Part shown: positions 1-11,955 of the stretch, piece after piece | How positions within the stretch are numbered: the stretch's first letter is position 1 | Layout of the letters: each line of letters begins with the position of its first letter | Origin: Bilabrum cf. latius | Taxonomy: Eukaryota; Bigyra: Bicosoecida; Bigyra; Bicosoecida | DNA length: 64,000 nucleotides | Direction of reading: 5' to 3' | Assembly (NCBI GenBank): GCA_965178125.1 | Contig: OZ237776.1 | Location: 124,001-188,000, forward strand | Program-made: the position numbers and the translations under genes | Notes under the pieces: generated by a model | Database searches by the model: none | Seen by the model: only the letters and a program-made list of their open reading frames with translations | Told to the model about the DNA's origin: nothing

Positions 1-3000
1 TGTCCGGCCGTCTCCGTTCATGTCGCCCAGGGGAGATCCAGCGGAGAACAGCGTGTTGGAGCCGACGATGCCGGCCAGTGCGCCGGTCGATGGGCGAAGT
101 CTGATGAGGCTCTTCACAGCGTCCGTGGCCCCACCGCCGTTCAAGTAGAGAAAGTACGCGGCTCCATCGTTGGAGCTGTCAGTCCGAGCTCCGACGAAGA
201 GATCTTCGATTCCATCCCCATCCATGTCGCCTGCGTTGCGGACCGGTGCACCGAAGTTGCCTCCCGCGGGTATCGAGCTCGTCGCCAGCCCCTGCTGCCC
301 GTCGGCGATCGTAACCGCGCTATCAATCACTCCGAATTCGTTTAAGCGCACGATGTGAATCTTCTGCGCCCAGCTCTCCCCGATCACCAGATCCACGGGG
401 TTCCCTGCAGACCGCGGTGACAGGGCAGCGATGCTAAACCCGATGCGAGTCCCACCCGTGGGCATGCCCTCCCCTGACGCCTCGGAAACACGAAGCATAT
501 CACGCACCGTGTCGTTGCCGTTCATGAAAAGTAGCCACACGGCTCCCCGGGCGGCTCCCAGGATCTCTGTAGCGGGTGCGCCGGCAGCCACGTCGTTCTG
601 CCCGTCAAAATCCAAGTCACCCACGGTCGTGACAGAGTGGCCAAACTGGTCCCCGGCCGCGACGGTCGCGTTGGGCATGCCCCCAGCCCCGTTCCCAATG
701 ACAACAGTGTGGTTCACTGTGCCGTTGGGCAGCAGCCGCATCACAACGATCGATCCGGTCTCTGCACCGCCGAGGTTGTCTCCGAACATTCCTGCCAGGA
801 GACGAGGAAGGTGCCCGTCATCACCGTTGGGCTGGTCCATTCGCGTGGGCTCCCCGCCGAAACGCTCGTTATCGACATCGGGCGTGTGATTGAGGCCGCC
901 CTCGAGTGCGCTGATCTTCTGGTGGGCCTTCACCGTGCCGTCGGTGTTCAAGAACAGGATGGTGATTGAGCCACTAGCAGTCCTGACGTCGTCGTCTTGA
1001 ATGGAGTACACCGCCACGTCTGGCACCCCGTCACCGTCCAGATCACCGATGCTGCCCGCCCCCTCGCCGAACGAATCACCGTCAGCGATCATTCCGGATG
1101 GAAGCCCTCCCAGCCCGCTTGCGATCTTTTGCACATGGGTCACCACACCAGCAGGAGCGGGGAGGGGAGTGGGGCTGGGGCTCGCCACTGGACCGCCCAT
1201 GGTCACCACGTAGATCGCACCCGCATTGCTCCCTCCAGTGTCGTCGTGAATCGACCCGAACACGAGGTCTGGCCTCCCGTCCCCGTTCAGGTCTTCAAAT
1301 GCCCCGGCAAGGGCGAACAGGCTGCCGGTTGCAACCACCCCGGAAAGCCCGGAAGTAGCCGTTGACAGCTCCACAATGCTGCCTACAGCATCCGTCGCAG
1401 ACGCGTTGTTGAGGTGCAGGATGTACCCCTTGCCGGAGGCAGCTCCACCGGTGGAGTCCTTCCAAGCCGCCACTCCCAGATCATCCACGCCGTCGCCGTT
1501 CATGTCGCCCACGTGCACGATATAGACCCCGAACTCGGAGCCGGTCTCGATCGTCCCAGTTGGAATGCCGTTCTGGCCATCGGAAATCTCCTCGATCGAC
1601 CCGGGAATCACGCCACCGGTGGAGTTGATCCGGCAGAGAACAACCACATGATCTGCTTGCGAAGCGATGGCTACATCCACGGGATTCTCGCCGGCCGCCC
1701 GCGGTGGAATCGCTGCGATCGCGTATCCTAGCTGGTCCATGGTGGAGCTCAGTCCGGCGAATGCAGACCCCAACGCCTGGGAATGCTGGACGGCCTGCTT
1801 GACCATGTCTGTCTCTGCCATGAAAAAGATGTGAAGAGCGCCGTCGGTGCCGGCGGTAGGGGCTCCCACGGCGATGTCGTTCAGCCCGTCGCCGTCCAGA
1901 TCACCCAGATTGCCCGCAATATCGATCCCGAACCGCGATGAAGCAGGCAGGTAGGCAGCGGGCAAGCCACCTTCCCCGCTCGACAAAGCGGTGACATTCG
2001 TCACGGTGCCGTCGCTGGTGTTGAAGCGAAGCACGAAAACACGGCCTGTGTCTGAAGTAACGCCATCATCCCAGCGAAACTGCCCCACGATGAGTCGCGG
2101 CTGCTCGGGGAAGTGTCCGTTGGGCTGGTCCAGCCGAGCCAAGCCCCTGCCGAACTTGCTGCCCCCCTGCCCCGCGATCGAATCATCGATGCCTCCTCCT
2201 GTGCCCAGCCAGAACTCGTCATACGAGTCGACGGTGCCGTCGGTGTTCATGTAAAGAAGAACGAAGGAACCTTCGGCTGCAATACCCTTGTTTCGTTCCT
2301 GGATCTGCACCGCCACGTCCTCGATACCGTCCTCGTTCATGTCGCCGACCACGGATAGCCCGTGGCCGAAGTTGTCGCCCACAGCGAGGAACGAGGCCCC
2401 GAGCCCGTTCGTGCCCTGTGCGATTTTCGTCGCACTCACGACGGCGCCCGCAGCAGCGGGAGACGGGCTAGGACTGGGGCTGGGGCTGGGGCTGGGACTG
2501 GGGCTGGGGCTACTGCTTGGCGTGGGGCTAATGCTTGGTGTAGGACTGGGACTTGGCACAGAGCCACCCATGAATGCGACGAACAGTGCACCCCTGTCTA
2601 CTCCGCTAGTGTCGTCTTGGCTGGCTGCGAATACCAAGTCAATTCGGCCGTCTCCGTCCAAATCGCCGATGGCATCACCGGCAGAGAAGAAGGTGCCGCT
2701 CACGGCGATTCCGCTGAATGCGCCGGTGGAGATTCCAATCCTGATTATTGATTTTACAGCATCCACCTCTGAGCCTGCGTTGAGGAAGATGATGTACGTC
2801 TCATCGTTTAATCTGCCCCCCGCAAACACGTCTTCGATTCCATCCCCGTCCATGTCACCAGCATTGCGGACCGTGTACCCAAGCTGCGCTGGTGCATCGA
2901 TTGCGGTGGCACCCAGCCCCTCCTGCCCGTTTGCGATGGTTTCGGGAGTTCCGATCACTCCCGACCCGTTGATGCGCACGATGTGAAGGGCGTCGGCCGG

Positions 3001-5100
3001 AAGCTCAGCAATGACTAGATCCACGGGGTTGCCAGCGGACCGAGGACTGATGGCCGTGAGTGAAAACCCCAGGGAGGTTGTCGCTGTGGGCAAGCCCTCC
3101 CCCACCGCAGACGAAATCCGGTACAAGTCGTGGATTGTGTCGTTGGCATTCATGAAGAGCACGAACACGGCACCGGTGTTAGCCGTTCCAGCATCAGCAG
3201 ACGGTGCAGCTGCAGCCACGTCGTTCAATCCATCGCCGTCTACATCTCCCAGTCCAGCAGAGATCGCGTGGCCGAAGAAATCACCTGAGCCCATGGTAGA
3301 GACGGGCATGCCACCCACACCGTTCGCAATCTCCTGCTGATGCGCCACTGTCCCATTCGGCAGCATGCGAAGAACAATCACAGCGCCCGAGTCGGTGGCA
3401 CCCGTGTCGCCCTTGTACATCCCAACCACGATCCTTGGCATGTGTCCGTTATCCCCGTTTGGCTGATTCAGACGGACAGGATCAGCACCGAATCGCTGGC
3501 CCGGCACGGCAGGAGAGAAAGAAAGCCCGCCCTCGAGTGCGCTGATCTTCTAATGGGCCTTCACCGTGCCGTTCCGGTGCAGGAACATTATAATAATGGA
3601 ACCGCTATCCACCTCGACGTCGTCATCTTTAGTCACAAAGACTGCAAGGTCCACCACACCGTCACCGTCCAGATCACCGATAGAGGACAGCGATTCCCCC
3701 ATTGAGTCTCCATCGCTCAGTGCGCTGTCTAATAGACCGCCCATCCCACTTGCGATCTTTTGCACACGAATGGGTACACCTGCAGGCGCGGGGAGGGGAG
3801 TGGGGCTAGGGCTCGCCACTGGCCCACCCATGGTCACCACGTAGATCGCACCCGCATTGCTCCCTCCGGTGTCGTCGTGAATCGACCCGAATACGAGGTC
3901 TGGCCTCCCGTCCCCGTTCAGGTCTTCAAATGCCCCGGCAAGGGCGAACAGGCTGCCGGTTGCAACCACCCCGGAAAGCCCGGAAGTAGCCGTTGACAGC
4001 TCCACAACGCTGCCGACAGCATCCGTCGCAGACGCGTTGTTGAGGTGAAGGATGTACCCCTTGCCGGAGGCAGCTCCACCGGTGGAGTCCTTCCAAGCCG
4101 CCACTCCCAGATCATCCACGCCGTCGCCGTTCATGTCGCCCACGTGCACCAGGTAGACCCCGAACTCGGAGCCGGTCTCGATCGTCCCAGATGGAATGCC
4201 GTTCTGGCCATCGGAAATCTCCTCGATCGACCCGGGAATCACGCCACCGGTGGAGTTGATCCGGCAGAGAACAACCACATGATCTGCTTGCGAAGCGATG
4301 GCTACATCCACGGGATTCTCGCCGGCCGCCCGCGGTGGAATCGCTGCGATCGCGTATCCAAGCTGGTCCATGGTGGAGCTCAGTCCGGCGAATGCAGACC
4401 CCGACGCCTGGGAATGCTGGACGGCCTGCTTGACCATGTCTGTCTCTGCCATGAGAAAGATGTGAAGAGCGCCGTCGGTGCCGGCGGTAGGGGCTCCCAC
4501 AGCGATGTCGTTCAGCCCGTCGCCGTCCAGATCTCCCAGATTGCCCGCAATATCGATCCCGAACCGCGATGAAGCAGGCAGGTAGGCAGCGGGCAAGCCA
4601 CCTTCCCCGCTCGATAGAGCGGTGACATTCGTCACGGTGCCGTCGCTGGTGTTGAAGCGAAGCACGAAAACTCGGCCTGTGTCGGAAGTAACGCCATCGT
4701 TCCAGCGGAACTGCCCCACGATGAGTCGCGGCTGCTCGGGGAAGTGTCCGTTGGGCTGGTCCAGCCGAGCTAGCCCCCTGCCGAACTTGCTGCCCCCCTG
4801 CCCCGCGATCGAATCGTCGATGCCTCCTCCTGTGCCCAGCCAGTACTCGTCATACGAGTCGACGGTGCCGTCGGTGTTCATGTAAAGAAGAACGAAGGAA
4901 CCTTCGGCTGCAATAGCCTTGCTTCGTTCCTGGATCTGCACCGCCACGTCCTCGATGCCGTCCTCGTTCATGTCGCCGACCACGGATAGCCCGTGGCCGA
5001 AGTTGTCGCCCACAGCGAGGAACGAGGCCCCGAGCCCGTTCGTGCCCTGTGCGATTTTCGTTGCACTCACGACGGCGCCCGCAGCGGCGGGAGACGGGCT
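1..5100 (-). repeat. Tandem intragenic duplication of a 2631-bp (877-codon) FG-GAP block
   Basis: Homologous positions are offset by exactly 2631 bp: for example the Ala-His-x-Lys-Ile-Ser codons lie at about 910-930 and 3541-3561. Identity is uneven. About 1190-2460 and 3820-5090 are nearly identical at the DNA level, while 1-1140 and 2570-3770 differ at many positions. This fits an old duplication with recent gene conversion or unequal exchange over part of the block. Confidence 0.85.
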
Positions 5101-5193
5101 TGGCGCCGGCGACTGCCCGCGGCATAGTGGCAGCAGCAGCGCCAACAAAAGAGCATATGCAAGAAGCGGCATGATTCGTTGTTGTAGTTGCAT
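1..5193 (-). CDS. Secreted FG-GAP (integrin-alpha-like beta-propeller) repeat protein, C-terminus beyond window
   Basis: The gene starts at ATG 5193-5191 with a hydrophobic signal peptide (Leu/Ala-rich, residues about 8-22), followed by a Pro/Ser/Ala linker. Many FG-GAP units follow, with calcium-binding loops of the type GDLDGDG, GDMNEDG or DLNGDG spaced about 60-70 residues apart and preceded by FG. The frame stays open to the left window edge (at least 1,731 codons) apart from one TAG at 3550-3552. FG-GAP repeats form beta-propellers in integrin alpha chains and secreted adhesion or enzyme proteins, so an extracellular or cell-surface binding role is likely. A Pro-Ser linker recurs at about 2460-2570 and separates the two duplicated halves. 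The gene lacks the exon-embedded DNA words common further right. Family assignment is firm; ligand and specific function are unknown. Confidence 0.9.
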
Positions 5194-6344
5194 TACAGAA
5201 TACTCAGCACTTTTGATGTATCTGGAAAGCTTGTGCTCCGCTCGTTCGGTCGATGTACTTCGAGAACAGCACGGGTAGTTGATACTCGTTCGCTACTGAT
5301 GAAAAGGGCACTGACGCCTTGTTGATAAGTTATGTGCAGCGATACTTCTGCGATGAAAACCGGTCAAGTAATGAGCTGCAAAAGAGAGAGAAGGTGCGCC
5401 CGCGTGGAATACACGGCCGTTGGTTGCGGATGCACCGCGCACTGCAAGCAGACACAGCAGCTACCAACAAGCTAGAAATCCAGAATAAATGCAGCTACTG
5501 CAACAAATACTTGACGCATGTGCACTGAGTGCCAGCAGCGAACACCAGAGGCAGCCGGCCGCTTTGCGCGGACCTTGGGGTGGTCACGCTGTTGGCCGAC
5601 ATGCTGCTGGTAGCGACCTATTCCACAGTACCTAGAATAGACGCTTTATAGTTTCATAAATTCACTGTTGCCTTTGGTCAAAGACCCATGCGAGGCCACC
5701 AAACAGCTGGTAGGTCGACCGGCACGCAGCCTAGAATACATCCAACCTCTTGCAATTGCTAAGCAGTTCATCGTGTCCTACTGGCCGTTTATATGCAAAC
5801 GTCAACTTACACTGCAGACTCTATGATATTTCCTACCAAATAGCGAGGATCAAGCCCCAGGTATTGCCGTGCGTTGGGCAATGAAACTGTCGCGACTGTC
5901 AGTGCCCAACCGTTGGTCGCAGATGCTTCTGTGTGACGAGTGAGGAGCTCGGTGGACGGTCCGCACGGTGGACCAGCATGCATGCAGTATGTATAGCTGT
6001 TTCGTGATGATGCGATCCCGTACAACAGTTGAATGAAAGTGCAATGTGTATGCTGCGCTGCCTGGGAAACTTAGTCGCAGCATGAGCAGACAATCGCAGT
6101 ACAGGCGGCGCCACAAGCCTGCAGTATCGCAGCCGAGCACGCACCTCACCATAGCTGGGTAGCTTGGACCTGGCTTGTGTTTGTATACCGTAAGTTTGGA
6201 TAGGCTACTGCATTGTCATGCCAGTGGCGTTGCCATGCCTTCACCGTGACACCGTGCATCGGGTCGGTCCTGTCGCCCCTTCTCTCCTTCGTACGCAAAG
6301 GGTTGCTTGGTGCTAGTAGGGGGAAATAAGTTTAATATATCTGC
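5194..6344. other. Intergenic; presumed 5' flank of the FG-GAP gene and 3' flank of the LRAT gene
   Basis: Only short, composition-poor open frames occur on either strand. I see no recognisable gene, tRNA or repeat. The promoter of the minus-strand FG-GAP gene should lie just right of 5193, but no clear core element could be identified. Confidence 0.5.
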
Positions 6345-6917
6345 TTAGATCCAGCCGAAGGCCCCATAACCCGCAGCCAACAGCCATGCACCAGCCGCTC
6401 CAAGCACCCCACAGAAACCCAGAATCGGTCCGCTTGCCATGCCTGTCAATGCGAGCTCTACAGCCTGAATCGCTGCACCGCTCACAGCAATCCGCCAGCC
6501 GACGCAACACAATTGATGAGACTCGGGAGTCCCCGTATAGGCCCACCTGACGAGCATCTCGCAGTTGTGATTTACCACGCTATAGTGCTGTGCGGCCTTG
6601 CCTTTCTCGGTCCTGCCATGCATTTCCTTCCGGACCCGTCGAACGGCTTCCTCGGGGGAGTAGGCCTAGTTCTAGTTCGCTATGACGCGCACTTCGAGCT
6701 CCCGCTGGCTGTGAGCCCTGTACTGGCCCAAGCTCTCCTCAATTATGATTCCGTTACGCTGGAGGCTGAGTACGGTATTCGATTCAGCGTCGTATATGCC
6801 CCAGTGGTCCATCACCAAGATGCAGCCAAAGTTGAACGAGTAAACCAAGGCGCTCCCATGGGCCGGTGGTGCTTCATTGCCGGCGCTGCGTTGCTGTCGG
6901 GCGACGTTGTTTCCCAT
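6345..6917 (-). CDS. LRAT/HRASLS-type (NlpC/P60 superfamily) acyltransferase or phospholipase
   Basis: Predicted 190-residue protein, ATG 6917-6915, stop TAA 6347-6345, no intron needed. The N-terminal half has the LRAT core with the catalytic His in DHWGIYD; the C-terminal half has the Asn-Cys motif HNCEMLVRW, where Cys is the nucleophile of LRAT and HRASLS/PLAAT enzymes. A Gly/Ala-rich hydrophobic C-terminal tail (about the last 50 residues) fits the tail membrane anchor typical of the family. Two TAG codons (6672-6674 and 6666-6668) lie between the catalytic His and Cys halves, so UAG must be read for an active enzyme. The protein starts Met-Gly-Asn-Asn, a possible myristoylation site. Family members transfer acyl groups between phospholipids and retinol, amines or other acceptors; the substrate here is unknown. 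Confidence 0.8.
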
Positions 6918-8580
6918 TACAGAATCGATTCTCGCAGTAATTCCTATTGGTTCAAGTTGAAAGAGTTGTGCATCGTCTGCCTTTCTCCAGTGGCTGGGCC
7001 GGCAGCTCCGAATGAATGCTCAAGAACGGGCGCATTTCCCCGTAATGAGTAACCCCAAAAAACGTCAAGGCGTCGAACGTCCCTCAACATAATCAATTGC
7101 CAACTTCTGAACCGTACGCATCATGGAATAACAAGACAGTATACTGGGCCGAGAACTGGCGAGGAGTAAACAAGCAGCAAACTCATAGTAGCCACCATAG
7201 TTGAAGTTTATGCTGCATTTTGGAGGCACCTGGCACACAATATTATTTTTCACGAACTGTGGAAGGATATAGGGCAATCAACGCGGATTGTGTTTGAACT
7301 AAGGCCTAGTAGCCATGTATTCCATCCTGTACGAATAGTGTACAGGTCCAGAAGGTTAATAGCGTTGTCCCGTGACCACAAATGTATTTCTGCAAATGAA
7401 GTTAGAGACACAGTGCCAAGTAGATCGGTAGATGTACTACACAAGCGTCATATGCTGGTCGGCGCCGCGCCCAGGCAGCGGCGACGGGAGAGGGTTCCGG
7501 ATTTTTTACAGCCACTTTTCTCGGCTCCCACTGAATGCATTCTTTCGAGAGTATGCCAATACCATTGAATTGATTATTGAATTCGATTGGTCCGCTGGAT
7601 CCGAGGTCATGGATCCGGCAAGTAGCTCTACTGGCCCGTCCGACAAGGTGAGGCGCTGCTCGCCTGGCACTCAATCGCGATTTTCTCGAGATTTAGGCAA
7701 TATCTCAAAAACCGCCATTTTTATGTCAGACAGAGTTGTACATTATATCATATTTTGGGGTTATTTATGTCGGATCTTGAAAAATGGATGGTGCATCGGG
7801 TGGTACGTGTAGCACTCCCGAGCGAGCTTTCTGGCAGAGCCGAAATCAGTACCTGGGCAGCTTTCGCATTGTTTTCTCTATGTTTTGCGTAGAATTGTAT
7901 GAATTGAATCGGAATATACAGCGTTTCGCGCAATTTTTGTCTTCCTTGAGTGTATATGGGCGCTGTGCTGATTGTAGCAGCCGAATGAGGGTCTCCTCAT
8001 GGGGTCTTGGCGTGCCCACGATCCAATTGCACACTTTCTCCGTCCGTGTACTGCAACATCGTACGGATTTTTTCCGTTTGATAGATTTTGAGCGAAATTC
8101 AAGATGGCGTATTTTTGCAAATGGGCTTCAAAGATGGTGGTGCGCTTGACAGATTTTGGTTGATATGATCGATAAATATGCATATTTGGCGACGTTGATG
8201 GCGCTATCTTTAAAGTATTTGTAGATTACGTGCTACGGCTCTGTTCCAATGAGTTTCGCAGACGTAATCCACCTCGATCAAGGCAAGAGATCGAGTAGGC
8301 CAACCGGACAGGTCCTTAGGTTTAGACGGTCAGCCTCTAAAACTGGATTCACGGACGTAGCAACGCTAGTATAAGCTGAAGGAGGAGGCAATTGTCTAGC
8401 AGCAGCAAAATTACCTTGAGGAGGCTCGATGCGCAGTCGCATACGCATGCGCATTGTCTCTGGCGGCCGCTGCACTGGCGGACGTGCGCGGCAAGAGGCC
8501 TACCTCTGCATACCTTCGTGTCCTGTAAGTCTGTATCACTAGCTGGACACCTAAAAATGTGGCATTGGCGCTTGCAGGAG
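6918..8580. other. Intergenic, AT-rich stretch without a supported gene
   Basis: From about 7060 to 8250 the base composition turns clearly AT-rich compared with the flanking genes, with runs such as TTTTT and ATATTT and only short frames on both strands. No frame becomes long when TAG is read as sense. It may be decayed or mobile-element-derived sequence, but no terminal repeats were found. Confidence 0.4.
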
Positions 8581-8581
8581 T

Positions 8582-9602
8582 TCATCTATAGCTTGGTGGC
8601 ATATCTGCGGCAGCCTCTGCATGTGCGACCGTGGCTACTTCATCGCTCGTTCTGCAGCTATGCGACACATCCAAGGAAAGTATGAGGCATCTAAATGATG
8701 CAGTGAGAACTAGAAAGCAGCTGTTGAGCTGTGGCACCGCGCGGTCGGCTCCGGGACCTGGACCACCGGGCCGGGTGGCAGGGGATCCAGGGCGACCTGA
8801 GGTGCTCGTGCTGCGCCCGTGGCGAGGCAGAATGCGAGGTGAGGCGACCGGCGGCCCAGCGTCTGCGCCGAGCAATGGCAACGGTATGCTCACTTTCTGG
8901 CGGAGAGCCTCGCCCAACCAGCGGCGAAGGTCGCTCGATCCAGGGTTGCGCGGCCCTGCTCGGTGGGGTCGTTGGTGCAGCGTTGGCATGCAGTGCTGTG
9001 GATCCTGGCCAACCGAGAGAGACGGTTCGCTAGTGGGGTGCCAGAGCCTAAGAATGCTGCCCGAGACGTTTTTTTGCTGATCGAGTACAGAGAGAAGCGG
9101 GAGAGCATCAGATCCTGGACCTGGCCTCGCAGTTGTTCCGGTTTGGCTGGAGCAGACTTGCTGGAGGCTGTCGTAGAGAACGCTGGATGGAGCTGTCCCT
9201 GGAGCCGTTTCTATTTGTCGTCGCTGACAAGAAGGCATAGGGGTGGAAGGGCGTGAACAAGGGTAAGACCAAAAGCGGGGGCAAAGGGCGGGCTGCAGAC
9301 ATTGAAGAAGCAGCGCTGGGCGGGGGGGAGGAGCAGGCGAGCCAAGCGCGGTCTCGAGCATCACGGCAGGGAGTAAACGCAAACGGTTGCGGTCAGGCAT
9401 GCACAAGAAAGGGGTTGAACGCTACGGCAGCGATGGCGAAGACGACCTGAAGGACCAGGAAGACGAGCTGGGGGACCAGGAAGCGCAGGACGCAGCCGAG
9501 CAGGCACAGGAGCAGGGATTGCAGATAGCAACGGCGACAACGCGGTCCGGGAGGGTAGTCTTGAGGTTTCTTCTTCAGCCGTCACGGGGTTCTACGGGCT
9601 GA
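8582..9602. other. GC-rich, possibly coding region; strand uncertain
   Basis: On the minus strand a frame stays open from about 9576 to a TGA at 8582 with one TAG, giving a Pro/Ser/Arg-rich product. On the plus strand about 9340-9602 encodes a charged Glu/Asp/Gln-rich segment with a basic patch (KRKRLR) that looks more protein-like, and earlier plus-strand frames (8731-9033, 8963-9256) are also open but in different phases. The region is probably an exon or a decayed gene. I cannot choose the strand from sequence alone and see no known domain. Confidence 0.3.
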
Positions 9603-10476
9603 CATGCGCTCGAAGGGGGCGTTTTGGTTCGGCTCGAACGAAGCCCAGCCGCGCCAGGCATACCACTTCGTGGACCCGGCGCGGTTCCGGCGGTTCGGCA
9701 CGAGATCAATTTAACGCATACCGGTACAATGGATGTAAATGAAATCCAAATACACATTTGCGGGCTCAATTTTGCGCAGTAACTCCTATGAGCCCTGTAA
9801 TCAGGGGATGTATGTCCCGGACAGGGCAGTGCGATATTGCCTTTGGCAAGGCCTGGCACGACGCTAACCAAAAACGTTTTCCAGATAATATCACAGTCGA
9901 TGGCTACTTGGATTTGAGTGCGATTCTAGGCGTTTTGATCAAAAACCCTCTTTGTGTACGTCTGTAGCCGCACCCAAGCAACAGGGAGTACTGACCCTTC
10001 ATGGTATCACTGGTGCGCATCACGATGTCTAACAGGATTTTCCACAGCCAACATCACACGATACTATCATATTAAATCATTTAATAGGACTAATTATCAC
10101 GTTGTACCAAAATTACCCAAGATAATGGGCGGTTCCAGATTTGGCCAAAGCCCCGAAATAGTTGCGTGCACTTAAATCGGTCCCGTCGCCGCTGCCTGGG
10201 CGCGGCGCCGACCATGCATGTCCTTTTTTTTAATGGGATTCGGAATAGCATCGAAGCGGTCATTCAGTCCCGCTTGACGCAGTACGAGGCAAGTCATTAG
10301 GTTAATCGTTGAGATAAAACTCACGTGATATAATGCAGCAGTTTGTCTCGCAAACTCGACATTCATTGTGCTGGCTTCATCTATATTCGCCGGCTTAGAG
10401 ATTCGCCGGCAGGCTCCGAGCATTTCGTGCACTTGGCACGTGTTCGACAAAAAGAATACGAAGACAGGGTAATTTA
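9603..10476. other. Intergenic, no gene seen
   Basis: The sequence is moderately AT-rich and has only short frames. It probably holds the promoter and possibly a 5' exon of the SET-domain gene that follows. Confidence 0.4.
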
Positions 10477-10644
10477 TTGAAATTAAATGGCCCTCTGGGC
10501 GCAGCTATTGGCAGAAACCCATTGCGGAAACCACGATATTGTCGTACCTGCTACGATAGCGGACTGCCACGATGTTGCTGCGGCACTGCGACAAGCACCG
10601 CACCTGGACAACATATAAGAGCATTGCGCTGGAATATCAATGAG

Positions 10645-11955
10645 ATGCCCGAATGCAAGGATGTCACGGTAGTCGCCGACCATCCGTCCTGCGGTGGATT
10701 CTTGGCCGCCAGCAGGCAGCTGCCCGAGGGAACGCTCGTTGCATGGTACGGCGTGGGCCCAGGCACTGCCCAATCGGACCTAGAAGGATAGCAGGAGACA
10801 GTTGCAATGGATTATCCCCAGGCTGCGATTGGACCGGTTCCGACGGGCTCTCAGCTTGTGATGAATGGCGCTGGCGTTGGCGCTGGCCTAGTAGGTGCTG
10901 GGGAAGGGGTGGGCATTAGCATCGGCAGAGGCCCCCGATTCCATGCCGATGCAAGAGGGTCAGGCAGTCCGACAGGTGCAGGTGCAGATGCAGATGCAGG
11001 TGCGGGTGCAGGTGCAGGTGCAGGTGCAGATGCAGGTGCAGGTGCAGATTCAGGTGGCGCTGCTGCTGTGCTCTCCCGCGCCGTACTGTGGGGCGCCACC
11101 GTGCAGCCTGAGGATGAAGATGACGATGAAAACGGTGGTAGGCGCTCGTCCAGCCGAGACCAAATCGAGCAGCAGATTCTGGACCACCCCACCATGCACA
11201 CGGTGCAGCTGGACGGGACCCGACACGCGCTGAGCGAAGGTTCGGCGAGGTTCGCTCCGCACTGCTGCGAACCGACATGCTGCCTCGTCCCAGTTGTTGA
11301 TGCCTCGGCACCAGCAGCAGCCGCTCAGAAACCCCGCGGCCCGGCCGGATTCGTCGCACAAACCGAGCCGCAGGACGTCATCCCCGATGGTGTGGCGAGA
11401 ATAGCGCCCGAGGACGTGATAGGGTTCGCACTCGTCACACTGCGTCCGGTGCCTGCCGGCCAGGCTCTCTCCTTCGACTACAGGACGAGCGAGTGGAGCA
11501 TGTCTGACGCCTTTGTTCCGGTCTGCCCCCCGGCGGTCGCGGTGGTAGGGGGCGGGGACTGGGACGTGGTGGGGGCATAGGCGGAGGCAGTGGTGGGGGG
11601 TAGGGGTGAGGGGGAAACAGAGCAGGAGGCGATTCGAGAGGAGCATGGGTCACAAGCAAGGGTGACTTGTGGTCCTATGGGTGCATTGCATGGTGACGTG
11701 GCGGGCTAGACTCTGGGCGGCGGCGCGGGGCAAGTCATCGATCAGGAGAGTGTTGGGCAATTCGAGATGCGGGAGGGTTGCGCATGCAGGGCGGGCTGCA
11801 GGCGAATCGACGGGGCGGCGTCGCTTGTTCGCTCGTCGCTTCCGCTTCCTGCTGGGTCCACCCCGTTCGTCCGACATATGGCAGCCGTTCAGCGAGGTAG
11901 TGGGTCTGATGCTACCGCTGATGTTGCTGCAGAGGACCGCGCTTTCCGCGGATGA
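10645..11955 (+). CDS. SET-domain (lysine methyltransferase-like) protein with low-complexity insert
   Basis: The frame runs from ATG 10645 to TGA 11953-11955 (about 436 residues). It remains open upstream to at least 10477, so the start is uncertain and a 5' exon is possible. Residues about 10-35 (GGFLAASRQLPEGTLVAWYG) match the N-terminal strand pair of SET domains. The hallmark NHSCxPN motif appears as PHCCEPTC near 11262, and a GFALVTLRPVPAGQALSFDY-type segment near 11430-11485 matches the conserved strand ending in the catalytic Tyr. Between the two halves lies an insert of over 100 residues rich in Gly/Ala/Asp. The C-terminus carries CACRAGC, possibly a post-SET zinc site. TAG codons occur at 10789, 11578 and 11707. 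The motif is degenerate (His-Cys-Cys rather than Asn-His-Ser-Cys), so activity is unsure. Confidence 0.65.
10975..11050 (+). repeat. Hexanucleotide microsatellite (GGTGCA/GATGCA) in the SET-gene insert
   Basis: About a dozen GGTGCA/GATGCA units encode alternating Gly/Asp-Ala. The unit length is a multiple of three, so copy changes keep the reading frame. Confidence 0.85.

Noticed and set aside
6513-7052. Plus-strand frame of 179 codons
   Set aside because: It is the antisense shadow of the LRAT gene; the minus strand has the catalytic motifs.
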